In this document: positions 18,974 through 26,454 of the stretch, one piece after another
Layout: each line of letters begins with the position of its first letter
How positions within the stretch are numbered: position 1 is the first letter of the stretch
Notes under the pieces: model-generated
The model's input: the letters and a program-made list of their open reading frames with translations, nothing else
What the model was told of the DNA's origin: nothing
The model's database searches: none
Source of the DNA: Devosia beringensis
GTDB taxonomy: Bacteria; Pseudomonadota; Alphaproteobacteria; Rhizobiales; Devosiaceae
Assembly (NCBI RefSeq): GCF_014926585.1
Contig: NZ_CP045422.1
Coordinates: 3,688,001-3,752,000 of the forward strand
Length of the DNA: 64,000 bases
Direction: 5' to 3'
Program-made: the position numbers and the translations under genes

Positions 18974-20896
18974 TCAGGCCTTGAAGAACTGTTCGGGGCG
19001 GGTCGGGCCGGGAGTGGGCCAACCGAAAGAGTTGGGCATTTCCTTGAGCAGGTTGACGACGTCGTTCTTGACCACCCCATAGCCGTCGGCCGGCAGGCTG
19101 ACGCCGAAGGTGAAAAAGAGGTCCGCCGCATTCTGCAGCACCTGGGCCATCAGCTCGTTCTGCGTCGCCGGATCGGCCGTGGCAACCAGCTCGCGATAGA
19201 GGTCCTGCTGGGCCTTGACCGCCGGCGGTGGCTCGACCGCCGCTTCGTTCTCGGGCTGGGTGAAGTAGAGCGCCCAGCCGGGAGCATAGAAGCAGTTGTT
19301 GTTGATCGGCACGTAGAAGCGGGCATCGAGCATGGCGGCAATGCCGGAATTGGCGCCGAACTGGTGGGCCGTGGCATCATATTCGCGGCCGCGACGCACC
19401 CGTTCCTCCCAGAGCGAGCGGTCCATGGTGCGCATCTGTGCATCGATGCCGACGGCCTGGAACATGGGAATGGCCAGCTCGAACATGTCGAGGAAGGTGG
19501 TGCGGGTCTGGTCGATCTCGAAGATGATGGTGACGCGCCGGCCTTCTTCGTCCTGGCGATAGCCATCGCCGTCCTTGTTGGGAATCAGTGCATCGAGCAG
19601 CGCATTGGCCTTGGCCGGGTCGAACTCGGTGAACTGCTTGGCCAGTTGCTCATTGTAGAGCGGATCGCCTTCGCGCATGGAAGGCTGAGCCGGTGAGCCC
19701 TGGCCAACGAACACGGCCTCGATCAGCGCCTGCCGATCCACGGCATGCGACAGCGCCTGGCGGAACTCGATGGTGTTGAACAGCTTGTTCTTGACCGGAT
19801 CGAGATGGTTGAGGTTGAGCTGGAAGGCCATCACATTGGCCGCGGTTTCCTTGAGCGTATAGAAGCCGTAATTGCCGGTTTCCTGGGCATCGAACAGCAC
19901 CGGCTTGTTGGCCGGGGTACAGATATACTGGTCCATGATGTCGATCTCGCCCTGCAGCGTCTTGAGCAGCAGCACTTCGGGATCGGCGACCATCTGGTAC
20001 ACCACCCGGTCGAAATACGGCAGTTGCGTACCCTCGGTATCGACCTTGAAATAGAAGGGGTTGCGGGTGGCGATGGCCCGTTCGGTATTCTCGCCCGGCG
20101 CGCCGTCGGCAAAGACCCAGGCATTGAGCGTCGGACGATTGGCGTTCTGGTAGAAGGTATTGTCGTCCAGCATGCCGATCTCGCGCTGGAACAAGGCGAT
20201 CCAGCTTTCCAGACCCTGCTCCTTGGCCAGGGCATCGGCGTCCGGATTGTACTTGATGTGGAACTGTTCGAGATAATGCTTGGGCGTGCGGGTCATCTGG
20301 TCCTGCTGGGCCCAGGCGAGCTGCTGCACGAAGAAGCCGTTGGGGCCGGGGAAGGTGACCTTGAAATTCTGTTCGTCCAGCACTTCAAGCTTTGCCGGTT
20401 CACCCTTGACATACCACCACGAATTGCCACCCAGCGAGGCTTCCACATCGCTGAAATAGGCGTCGTACCAGAACTGGATATCGGCGGTGGTGAAGGGCAC
20501 GCCATCGGACCATTTGTGGCCCTTGCGCAGGGTGAAACTATATTCGGTTGCCTCTGCATTGACCGACCAGGATTCGGCGACGTTTTCGACGAGACCCGAC
20601 CAGTCCGGGTTGAAGCGGACCAGCGGCTCATAGCCCTGATAGCGCACCAGCATCGACAGCGAACCGCCGCCGACCAGCGCGTGATTCCAGTCGCCGCCCT
20701 GCTGGCCGACGCGCTCAAACGGCGTGATCACCAGCGGTTTGGTGGGCAGGCGTTCGGCGACCGGCGGCAGCGTGCCGCCATCGACCTGGGCCTGCAGAAA
20801 GGCCGATTCCTGCGCCCGCACCCAACCCGGTACGGCCAGCGCTCCGGCAAAAGCGGAACTAGCGACGATAAAAGCCCTGCGGCTGATACTTACCAT
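18974..20896 (-). CDS. Opp-type ABC transporter substrate-binding protein, Tat-exported
   Basis: A 640-residue family-5 solute-binding protein. The N-terminus MVSISRRAFIVASSAFAGALA carries a twin-arginine signal (S-R-R-A-F-I) with cleavage near VRAQE, so it is folded before export; tatABC are at 54548-56472. Core features include LRKGHKWSDGVPFTTADIQFWYD and the NTIEFRQALSHAVDRQALIEAVFVG region. GAGGAG is placed upstream of ATG 20896. It is about 100 residues longer than DppA, like the oligosaccharide-binding members. It is the first gene of the leftward operon and is divergent from a LacI regulator, which supports a sugar-containing ligand (inference). Confidence 0.93.
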   Translation of the reverse strand: MVSISRRAFIVASSAFAGALAVPGWVRAQESAFLQAQVDGGTLPPVAERLPTKPLVITPFERVGQQGGDWNHALVGGGSLSMLVRYQGYEPLVRFNPDWSGLVENVAESWSVNAEATEYSFTLRKGHKWSDGVPFTTADIQFWYDAYFSDVEASLGGNSWWYVKGEPAKLEVLDEQNFKVTFPGPNGFFVQQLAWAQQDQMTRTPKHYLEQFHIKYNPDADALAKEQGLESWIALFQREIGMLDDNTFYQNANRPTLNAWVFADGAPGENTERAIATRNPFYFKVDTEGTQLPYFDRVVYQMVADPEVLLLKTLQGEIDIMDQYICTPANKPVLFDAQETGNYGFYTLKETAANVMAFQLNLNHLDPVKNKLFNTIEFRQALSHAVDRQALIEAVFVGQGSPAQPSMREGDPLYNEQLAKQFTEFDPAKANALLDALIPNKDGDGYRQDEEGRRVTIIFEIDQTRTTFLDMFELAIPMFQAVGIDAQMRTMDRSLWEERVRRGREYDATAHQFGANSGIAAMLDARFYVPINNNCFYAPGWALYFTQPENEAAVEPPPAVKAQQDLYRELVATADPATQNELMAQVLQNAADLFFTFGVSLPADGYGVVKNDVVNLLKEMPNSFGWPTPGPTRPEQFFKA

Positions 20897-21069
20897 GTCT
20901 GATCTCCTCCTCGGCTAACCGCCTGTGGCGTTGTTAGCTGATGATGAGCTTGCGGCGCATCATTTGTTAGGTAAAGCGTTATGTTTATGTTGATGTGTTT
21001 TTGCGAGTAGCGTTTATTGCTATTGCCGGACGGTCCCGGTATCAGGCGGAAAATAGCAACGGAGCTCGC
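20897..21069. promoter_or_regulatory. Divergent promoter region between the glycan operon and its LacI regulator
   Basis: This 173-base gap should hold both promoters. It contains an imperfect palindrome TAAAGCGTTA (20972-20981), with a related AGCGTTTATT (21009-21018) about 35 bases away, and an inverted repeat with arms ATGATG and CATCAT. These are possible LacI-family operators. A stem (20914-20938, arms GCTAAC/GTTAGC plus CGCC/GGCG with a 2-base bulge) lies in the leader of the binding-protein gene. None of these is proven. Confidence 0.4.
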
Positions 21070-22074
21070 ATGGCGCGCGTCACCCTATCGACCATTGCCG
21101 AGGCGACGGGCCTCTCCAAGTTTGCCGTATCCCGCTCACTGTCGGGCAAGGACGGCGTCAGCGACGACACCCGCCGCCGCGTATTGGAGGTCGCCACCCA
21201 GCTTGGCTATATCCGCGCCGTGGCCGAGGTGGCAGCGCCGGTGCTGGGCATTGTCTTTCACGATACCGACCTGGTGAATTCCGAACTGCACCTGCTCATC
21301 CAGAGCGGCTTTCAAATCGAGACACAGCGCGCCGGCTATCAGGTGCGCATGTGTTGGGCACATGAAACCGACGAGATCGTGGCCTTTGCCCGTAATTGCC
21401 GGGCCGTCGCCCTGGTGGGCCCTCATCCGCGCGCCAGCATGGTCGCGGTCACCGCCCTGGGCATCCCCGTCGCCCGCAATGGCTGGGTCGAGCCGCTGGA
21501 TCCCTTTGATACCGTTTCGGGCACTGATCACGAGGCCGGCTCAGCCGTCGCCCATTATCTGCTCGAGCTCGGTCACCGTTCCATCGCTTATGTGCATGGC
21601 ACGCCGGGCTATCGCGGCCGCATCGAGCGCTTCTACGGCGTGCGCGAAGTGCTCGAGACCCATCCGGAAGTCACTTTCCGCGAGATGAAGTTCCAGACCG
21701 AGATGCGCTTTCCCCAGCACCTGCAGGAAGTGCAGGCCGATGGTTTTGCGCCCACGGCCTTCTTCTGTGCGCATGACGGCATGGCGCTGACGGTGGTCTC
21801 CGAGCTGTTGCGGCTGGGCTATCGCATTCCCGACGATATCTCGGTGGTCGGCTTTGGCGATTACTCGGCCGCCACGCAGATCTCCCCGCAGCTGACTACG
21901 GTCAAGGTGCAGGGCTTCCAGATGGGGGCAGGGCTGGTACGCATCCTTGACGATCGCCTCAAGCAGCGCATCCCCGCCGATGTCCCAGTGCGCATGGGCT
22001 TCGTCTCGCATCTGGTCATACGCGAATCGGCAGGCAAGGTGAGATCGTCATCACCCAGATCGGCGGCGGGCTGA
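21070..22074 (+). CDS. LacI-family transcriptional regulator
   Basis: A 334-residue repressor. The N-terminal HTH reads LSTIAEATGLSKFAVSRSLS, followed by the hinge-linked KDGVSDDTRRRVLEVATQLGY. The rest is a periplasmic-binding-like effector domain ending with PAFFCAHDG-like and ISVVGFGDYSAA segments. The start at 21070 has GGAG at 21061-21064; the ORF extends upstream to 20995 without a ribosome-binding site. It is divergently placed to the glycan transporter/hydrolase operon, so it most likely represses that operon until a sugar ligand binds. The C-terminal tail (after VIRESAGK) is polar and probably disordered. Confidence 0.93.
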   Translation: MARVTLSTIAEATGLSKFAVSRSLSGKDGVSDDTRRRVLEVATQLGYIRAVAEVAAPVLGIVFHDTDLVNSELHLLIQSGFQIETQRAGYQVRMCWAHETDEIVAFARNCRAVALVGPHPRASMVAVTALGIPVARNGWVEPLDPFDTVSGTDHEAGSAVAHYLLELGHRSIAYVHGTPGYRGRIERFYGVREVLETHPEVTFREMKFQTEMRFPQHLQEVQADGFAPTAFFCAHDGMALTVVSELLRLGYRIPDDISVVGFGDYSAATQISPQLTTVKVQGFQMGAGLVRILDDRLKQRIPADVPVRMGFVSHLVIRESAGKVRSSSPRSAAG

Positions 22075-22092
22075 CTGGGTGCAAATAAGCCC

Positions 22093-22137
22093 TTGATAAG
22101 TTTCAATGAATTCCCGCCGGTATTTGACCTGCATCAA
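22093..22137 (+). promoter_or_regulatory. Two FNR/DNR-type boxes upstream of pseudoazurin
   Basis: TTGATAAGTTTCAA (22093-22106) and TTGACCTGCATCAA (22124-22137) each match the FNR/Anr/DNR consensus TTGAT-N4-ATCAA at 9 of 10 positions. Their centres are 31 bp apart, about three helical turns. A -10-like TAGAGA at 22160-22165 would place the downstream box at about -41.5, the class II activator position. Anaerobic or nitric-oxide control of pseudoazurin is therefore likely (inference). Confidence 0.7.
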
Positions 22138-22211
22138 GGATGGGCAGCGGGCGCAACTCTAGAGAATGGTCAGCGGGTCCATGGATTGACCCGCATTGAA
22201 GGAATTCACTG

Positions 22212-22658
22212 ATGCGCAACACTCTCAAGACTGTGATCGCGGTTTTTGCCCTTGCGGGGCTTGCGGTCACGCCCGTCCTTGCTGCCGATTTCGAGGTGCA
22301 CATGCTCAACAAGGGCGTGGCGGGCAGCATGGTGTTCGAGCCCGCCTTCGTTCAGGTGCAGCCGGGCGACACGGTGACCTTCATCCCCACCGATAAGGGC
22401 CACAATGTCGAAACCATCAAGGACATGCTGCCCGAAGGCGTCGAGCCCTTCAAAAGCAAGGTCAACGAAACCTACACCGTCACTTTCGACGTTGCCGGCG
22501 TCTATGGCGTCAAGTGTACGCCCCATTTTGCCATGGGCATGGTCGGCCTGATCTTCGTTGGCGATGACCTTGCCAATCTCGACGCCGTCAAGGCGGTCAA
22601 GGTGCCCAAGAAGGTCGGCGAGCGCTTTGAAGAAGTCTACACCGCCCTGGGCATCTGA
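22212..22658 (+). CDS. Pseudoazurin, periplasmic blue copper electron carrier
   Basis: A 148-residue precursor with a signal peptide cleaved near PVLAA/DFEV (about residue 25). The type 1 copper ligands are all present: His64 in DKGHNVE, then Cys102, His105 and Met110 in [11 protein letters not shown]. The 38-residue His-Cys spacing and the Cys-to-Met spacing of eight equal those of known pseudoazurins. It carries electrons from the cytochrome bc1 side to periplasmic reductases such as nitrite or nitrous-oxide reductase, or to a peroxidase. No such reductase is in the window. Two FNR/DNR-like boxes precede it, and it appears to be transcribed alone. Confidence 0.95.
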   Translation: MRNTLKTVIAVFALAGLAVTPVLAADFEVHMLNKGVAGSMVFEPAFVQVQPGDTVTFIPTDKGHNVETIKDMLPEGVEPFKSKVNETYTVTFDVAGVYGVKCTPHFAMGMVGLIFVGDDLANLDAVKAVKVPKKVGERFEEVYTALGI

Positions 22659-22863
22659 GCCTCGCGCCACATTTGCCGCGCTGGCCTGGAGTGCCGCGAA
22701 TGCGCACTAATTAGGCAGTCATCAAATCTGCACAAGCTATTGACTCGCGGCTTCAGGCTCGCCATCATCTGCGAAATTATCGGACATTGACGGGCATCTG
22801 CGCCCCACTTTTGGAACACACCGTGTCGTTCCTGGGTGGGGAATTTTGTGTTGGACCCAAGGC
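22659..22863 (+). promoter_or_regulatory. Leader of the amiC operon with a terminator-like hairpin
   Basis: A hairpin at 22803-22841 pairs CCCCAC with GTGGGG and, inside, GGAAC with GTTCC, followed by AATTTTG. It lies immediately upstream of amiC. In Pseudomonas the amidase leader holds a terminator that AmiR, an ANTAR protein, overrides. AmiR is encoded in this operon, so an antitermination leader is plausible. I did not find a convincing tandem pair of hexaloop hairpins of the ANTAR-RNA type, and the T-run is only four long. The 3' arm GGTGGGG would also serve as ribosome-binding site for a TTG start at 22846. Confidence 0.45.
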
Positions 22864-24021
22864 ATGGCGCTGGAAAACGATACCGTAGCGATAGGCGTGC
22901 TGTTTTCGGCCAGCGGCCCCTATGCCGCCATTGGCCGGGAAGGCCTGGCCGGCACCATGCTGGCGATCGATGAGATCAACGCGACCAGCCAGCATGACTT
23001 CGTGCTCGAGGCGCATGTGCGCGACCCGCAGGGCGTCACCGAAAACTATGCCAGGCTGGCGGCCGACATCGTCGCCAGTTCCGGGGCGAAACATATCGTG
23101 GGCTGCACCACCTCGTGGAGCCGCAAGGACGTCATTCCGCTGCTCGAAAAGCGCAATACCGTGCTGTGGTATCCGTGCCCCTATGAGGGCTTCGAGGCGC
23201 ATGAGCAGGTCATCTATCTGGGCGCCTGTCCCAATCAGCATGTGCTGCCCTTGCTTGACTTCGTCCTGCCGCGCTTCGGTGCGGACGGCTATCTCGTCGG
23301 GTCCAACTATATCTGGGGTTGGGAGACGAGCCGCATTGCGCGCGATGTCATGGAGGCGGCCGGCGGCCGCGTCGCGGGAGAGCGCTATGTGCCGCTGGGC
23401 GATGTCGACATTGACCGGATTATCGAGGAGATCCGGACCAAGCGGCCGGCTTTCATCCTCAATACGCTGATCGGGCCGTCGTCCTACGCGTTCCTCGCCG
23501 CCTACCATGCGCTCGGCAAGACTGACCCCGCATTTGATGCGTCGGCGCGGCCGGTCCTGAGCTGCAACTTTGCCGAGCCGGAGCTGGCCCAGCTGGGCGA
23601 GGCGGCGGCCGGCCAATATGCGGTCTCTCCCTATTTTCAATCGCTGGAGACCACGGAGAACCGGCAATTTCTGGAGGCCGTGGCCCGCCACGCGCCGGAA
23701 ACCGGGCCGGTGTCGGCTTTCTTTGCCCAGGCCTATGCTGCGGTCCATCTGCTGGCGGCGGGGATGGCGGCCACCGGCACCGATGACACCGGAGCGGTGC
23801 TCGGCGCCTTGGCGGGTCGATCCGTTACCGCCCCCTTCGGTCCGGTCGAAATTGACCCCACCACCAATCATGCCGTGCTGACGCCGCGCATCGCCCGCGC
23901 CACGGCCTCGGGCTTCGAGATCGTGGCCGACCGTGGCGTCGCCATCCGGCCCGATCCCTACCTGGCCTATGCTGCCAGCCGCTCCGCCCAGCCGGTATCG
24001 CATCTGCGGGTGGTCAAATGA
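22864..24021 (+). CDS. amiC: AmiC-type amide-binding sensor/negative regulator
   Basis: A periplasmic-binding-protein fold of the branched-chain amino acid/urea/amide class (about 385 residues) without a signal peptide, as expected for cytoplasmic AmiC. IAIGVLFSASGPYAAIGREGL-type start, HIVGCTTSWSRKDVIPLLEK and VLWYPCPYEGFEAHEQVIYLGACPNQH are characteristic. In Pseudomonas AmiC binds AmiR and releases it when a small amide binds. ATG 22864 is used, though its ribosome-binding site is poor; TTG 22846 behind GGTGGGG is an alternative. The stop overlaps the amiR start (ATGA), matching the known AmiC-AmiR pairing and coupling. Confidence 0.87.
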   Translation: MALENDTVAIGVLFSASGPYAAIGREGLAGTMLAIDEINATSQHDFVLEAHVRDPQGVTENYARLAADIVASSGAKHIVGCTTSWSRKDVIPLLEKRNTVLWYPCPYEGFEAHEQVIYLGACPNQHVLPLLDFVLPRFGADGYLVGSNYIWGWETSRIARDVMEAAGGRVAGERYVPLGDVDIDRIIEEIRTKRPAFILNTLIGPSSYAFLAAYHALGKTDPAFDASARPVLSCNFAEPELAQLGEAAAGQYAVSPYFQSLETTENRQFLEAVARHAPETGPVSAFFAQAYAAVHLLAAGMAATGTDDTGAVLGALAGRSVTAPFGPVEIDPTTNHAVLTPRIARATASGFEIVADRGVAIRPDPYLAYAASRSAQPVSHLRVVK

Positions 24022-24620
24022 GCGCGCCCGTGCAGATCGCCAGTTTTGATGGCAAGACCGCGCTGATCCTGCATCGCCCGCATCCGGTGGTCGAGGCGAT
24101 CACCCGGCAGTTGGCGCAACTCGGCGTGCGTTGGGCGGCGTCGTGGCCTGATCTTCCAGCCGGCAAGGCGCCTGGCGCTGACCTGCTGTTCTATGACGCC
24201 GATATGGGCCATGACGGCCAGTTTCCCTGGACCCCGGGCGAGGCGCCGATGCCGGCCATCGCCCTGATTGGCTCGGAGGCGCCCGGCCGGCTGGCCTGGG
24301 CAATCCGCCTGGGTGCCGATGCGCATCTGCTCAAGCCGGTCGGCAGTGGCGGCGTGTTCACGGCGCTGGTGATCGCCGCGGAGGCCTTTGCCAGGCGCTC
24401 GGCCATGCAGGACGAACTGGCCGGCTTGCGCAGCCGGCTGGAGCAGCGCGAAGTGGTCGCCGAGGCCACCGCCTGCCTGATGCTGCAGGGCAACCTGCCG
24501 GCCGAGGAAGCCTATGCCCGGCTGCGTCGGGAAGCCATGACGGCACGGCTGACCATCGAAGCCATGGCCGAGAAGATCGTGCACGAATTGCGGGCGGGCC
24601 ATGTCCATCATCGCTCCTGA
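24018..24620 (+). CDS. amiR: AmiR-type ANTAR-domain antiterminator
   Basis: A 200-residue protein with an N-terminal receiver-like domain, lacking clear phosphorylation residues as in AmiR, then a coiled-coil stretch (ELAGLRSRLEQREVVAEAT). The C-terminal ANTAR RNA-binding domain reads ATACLMLQGNLPAEEAYARL and REAMTARLTIEAMAEKIV. ANTAR proteins bind leader RNA and prevent termination. It overlaps amiC by four bases and the following permease by 20 bases, so all are translated from one mRNA. The probable target is the leader of its own operon, where a hairpin lies before amiC; a target elsewhere is not excluded. Confidence 0.88.
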   Translation: MSAPVQIASFDGKTALILHRPHPVVEAITRQLAQLGVRWAASWPDLPAGKAPGADLLFYDADMGHDGQFPWTPGEAPMPAIALIGSEAPGRLAWAIRLGADAHLLKPVGSGGVFTALVIAAEAFARRSAMQDELAGLRSRLEQREVVAEATACLMLQGNLPAEEAYARLRREAMTARLTIEAMAEKIVHELRAGHVHHRS

Positions 24621-25512
24621 ACTGGGCATGCCCAGCGCTCCGACACGGCCCGTCCGTGCCCAGTCCGTGCTCGGCCGGTTGCTGCAGCGCCCCATGGCGG
24701 TGACCGGGCTCATCATCATCGTCGTGGTCGTGCTGGCGGCGCTGTTTGCGCCGGTGCTGACGCCGCACGATCCCAATGAACAGTATTTCGAGGGGCTGAC
24801 GCTGGAGGGCGCGCCTTTGGCCCCCAATGGACAGTTCTGGTTCGGCACCGACCTTCTGGGGCGCGATCTGCTGAGCCGGCTCATCGTGGGGGCGCAGACC
24901 TCGCTGGTCATCGGCGTCGTGGCCAATGGCATCGCGGTGGTCCTGGGCTCGCTGGTGGGCATTACCGCCGGCTATTTCCGCGGCCTAGTCGGCGCGGTGT
25001 TGATGCGCTTCACCGACCTGATGATGAGCTTTCCGGCGCTGCTGCTGGCCATCGTGCTGGCCGCCATCTTCCGGCCGAGCCTGTGGATCGTGGCGCTGGT
25101 CATCGCCATGGTCAACTGGGTGCAGATTGCCCGCGTGCTCTACACCGAGACCCGCTCGCTGTCCGAGCGCGAGTTCATCGAGGCCGAGCGGGCGCTGGGC
25201 GCGGGATCGCTGCTGATCCTGTGGCGCCACATCCTGCCGCATCTGGTGTCGACCATTCTCGTCTGGGGCACGCTGGGCATTTCGACCACCGTGCTGCTGG
25301 AGGCCACGCTGAGCTTTCTGGGCATTGGCGTACGGCCGCCGACGCCGAGCTGGGGCAATATCATCTTCGAGAACCAGACTTATTTCGCCACGGCGCCCTG
25401 GCTGGTGTTCATTCCCGGCGCCGCCATCCTGCTGCTGTCGCTGGCCTTCAACCTGCTAGGCGATGCCTTGCGCGACATTCTTGACCCGACCCAGCAGGGG
25501 AGTTCGTCATGA
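24601..25512 (+). CDS. Opp/Dpp-type ABC transporter permease (DppC type)
   Basis: A 303-residue inner-membrane permease. The first helix (MAVTGLIIIVVVVLAALFAPVL) is followed by a short periplasmic segment and FGTDLLGRDLLSRLIVGAQTS, the DppC hallmark. The EAA loop reads SEREFIEAERALGAGSLLIL, and the C-terminus LAFNLLGDALRDILDPT is standard. Unlike the permease at 14613 it has no extra periplasmic domain. It overlaps amiR by 20 bases and is coupled to the DppB-type gene by ATGA. The order DppC before DppB is the reverse of most dpp/opp operons, including the one at 12866-20896. Confidence 0.93.
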   Translation: MSIIAPELGMPSAPTRPVRAQSVLGRLLQRPMAVTGLIIIVVVVLAALFAPVLTPHDPNEQYFEGLTLEGAPLAPNGQFWFGTDLLGRDLLSRLIVGAQTSLVIGVVANGIAVVLGSLVGITAGYFRGLVGAVLMRFTDLMMSFPALLLAIVLAAIFRPSLWIVALVIAMVNWVQIARVLYTETRSLSEREFIEAERALGAGSLLILWRHILPHLVSTILVWGTLGISTTVLLEATLSFLGIGVRPPTPSWGNIIFENQTYFATAPWLVFIPGAAILLLSLAFNLLGDALRDILDPTQQGSSS

Positions 25513-26429
25513 TCGGCTATCTCGCCCGCCGGTTTGGCCAGGCGGCGCTGATCCTGCTCGGCATCAGCGTGGTGACCTTCGTGCTGCTCTATCTGCTGCC
25601 GGCCGATCCGGTACGCCAGATCGCCGGGCGCAGCGCCACGGCTGAAACAGTAGAAAACATCCGCCGACAGCTCGGTCTCGACCTGCCGCTGTGGGAGCAG
25701 TACTGGCGCTATCTCACCAACCTGCTGAGCGGCAATCTGGGCCGCTCCTATCTGCAGAAGAGCGAAGTTTCCGAACTGATTGCGGCTCGCCTGCCGGCGA
25801 GCCTTCTGCTGATGGCCGGCGCCATCACCTGCGAGCTGGTGATCGGGCTGACCATGGGCGTGCTGGCGGCCGTGCGCCGGGGCGGCTGGGTCGACAATCT
25901 GCTCATGGTGATTTCCTTCATCGGCGTATCGGCCCCGCAATTCGTCGTCGCCATCCTGCTGCTCTATATCTTTGCCGTGCAGCTGGGCTGGTTCCCCATT
26001 GGCGGCTACGGCACCTTTGCCCACCTGGTGCTGCCGTCGCTGACGCTGGGCCTGCTCGGGGCGGGCTGGTATGCTAGGATGATGCGCTCCTCCATGCTGG
26101 AGGTGCTGCGGCAGGACTATATCCGAACCGCCCAGTCCAAGGGCCTGCGCGGCCGCATCGTGCTGTTTCAACACGCCATTCCCAATGCCATCCTGCCCAT
26201 CGTTGCCATGATCGGTATCGATATCGGCATGTTCATGAGCGGCATTGTCGTGGTCGAAAGCGTTTTCGGCTGGCCCGGTATCGGTCAGCTCGCCTGGCAG
26301 GCCATCCAGCGCGTCGACATTCCCATCATCATGGGCGTCACGCTGGTCTCGGCCTGCGCCATCGTCATCGGCAACCTGGTTGCCGACCTCGTCGCCCCCC
26401 TCATCGATCCGCGCATCAAGCTGCGCTGA
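25509..26429 (+). CDS. Opp/Dpp-type ABC transporter permease (DppB type)
   Basis: A 306-residue permease beginning MIGYLARRFGQAALILLGISVVTF, the DppB first helix. It has the periplasmic loop LPADPVRQIAGRSATAETVE, EAA-like loop LRQDYIRTAQSKGLRGRIVL and the end NLVADLVAPLIDPRIKLR. It partners the DppC-type protein encoded four bases upstream. A 25-base gap with AAGGAGAG leads to the binding protein. Substrate is unknown; the operon context (AmiC/AmiR, acetamidase) suggests an amide- or urea-like compound or a small peptide-like molecule. Confidence 0.94.
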   Translation: MIGYLARRFGQAALILLGISVVTFVLLYLLPADPVRQIAGRSATAETVENIRRQLGLDLPLWEQYWRYLTNLLSGNLGRSYLQKSEVSELIAARLPASLLLMAGAITCELVIGLTMGVLAAVRRGGWVDNLLMVISFIGVSAPQFVVAILLLYIFAVQLGWFPIGGYGTFAHLVLPSLTLGLLGAGWYARMMRSSMLEVLRQDYIRTAQSKGLRGRIVLFQHAIPNAILPIVAMIGIDIGMFMSGIVVVESVFGWPGIGQLAWQAIQRVDIPIIMGVTLVSACAIVIGNLVADLVAPLIDPRIKLR

Positions 26430-26454
26430 CCGCCCAACCAAGGAGAGACCAAGC

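Noticed and set aside
22659..22802. ANTAR-type tandem hexaloop hairpins upstream of amiC
   Set aside because: Several possible loops were tried, but none gave two adjacent stems with the A-n-n-G-n-n loop pattern.
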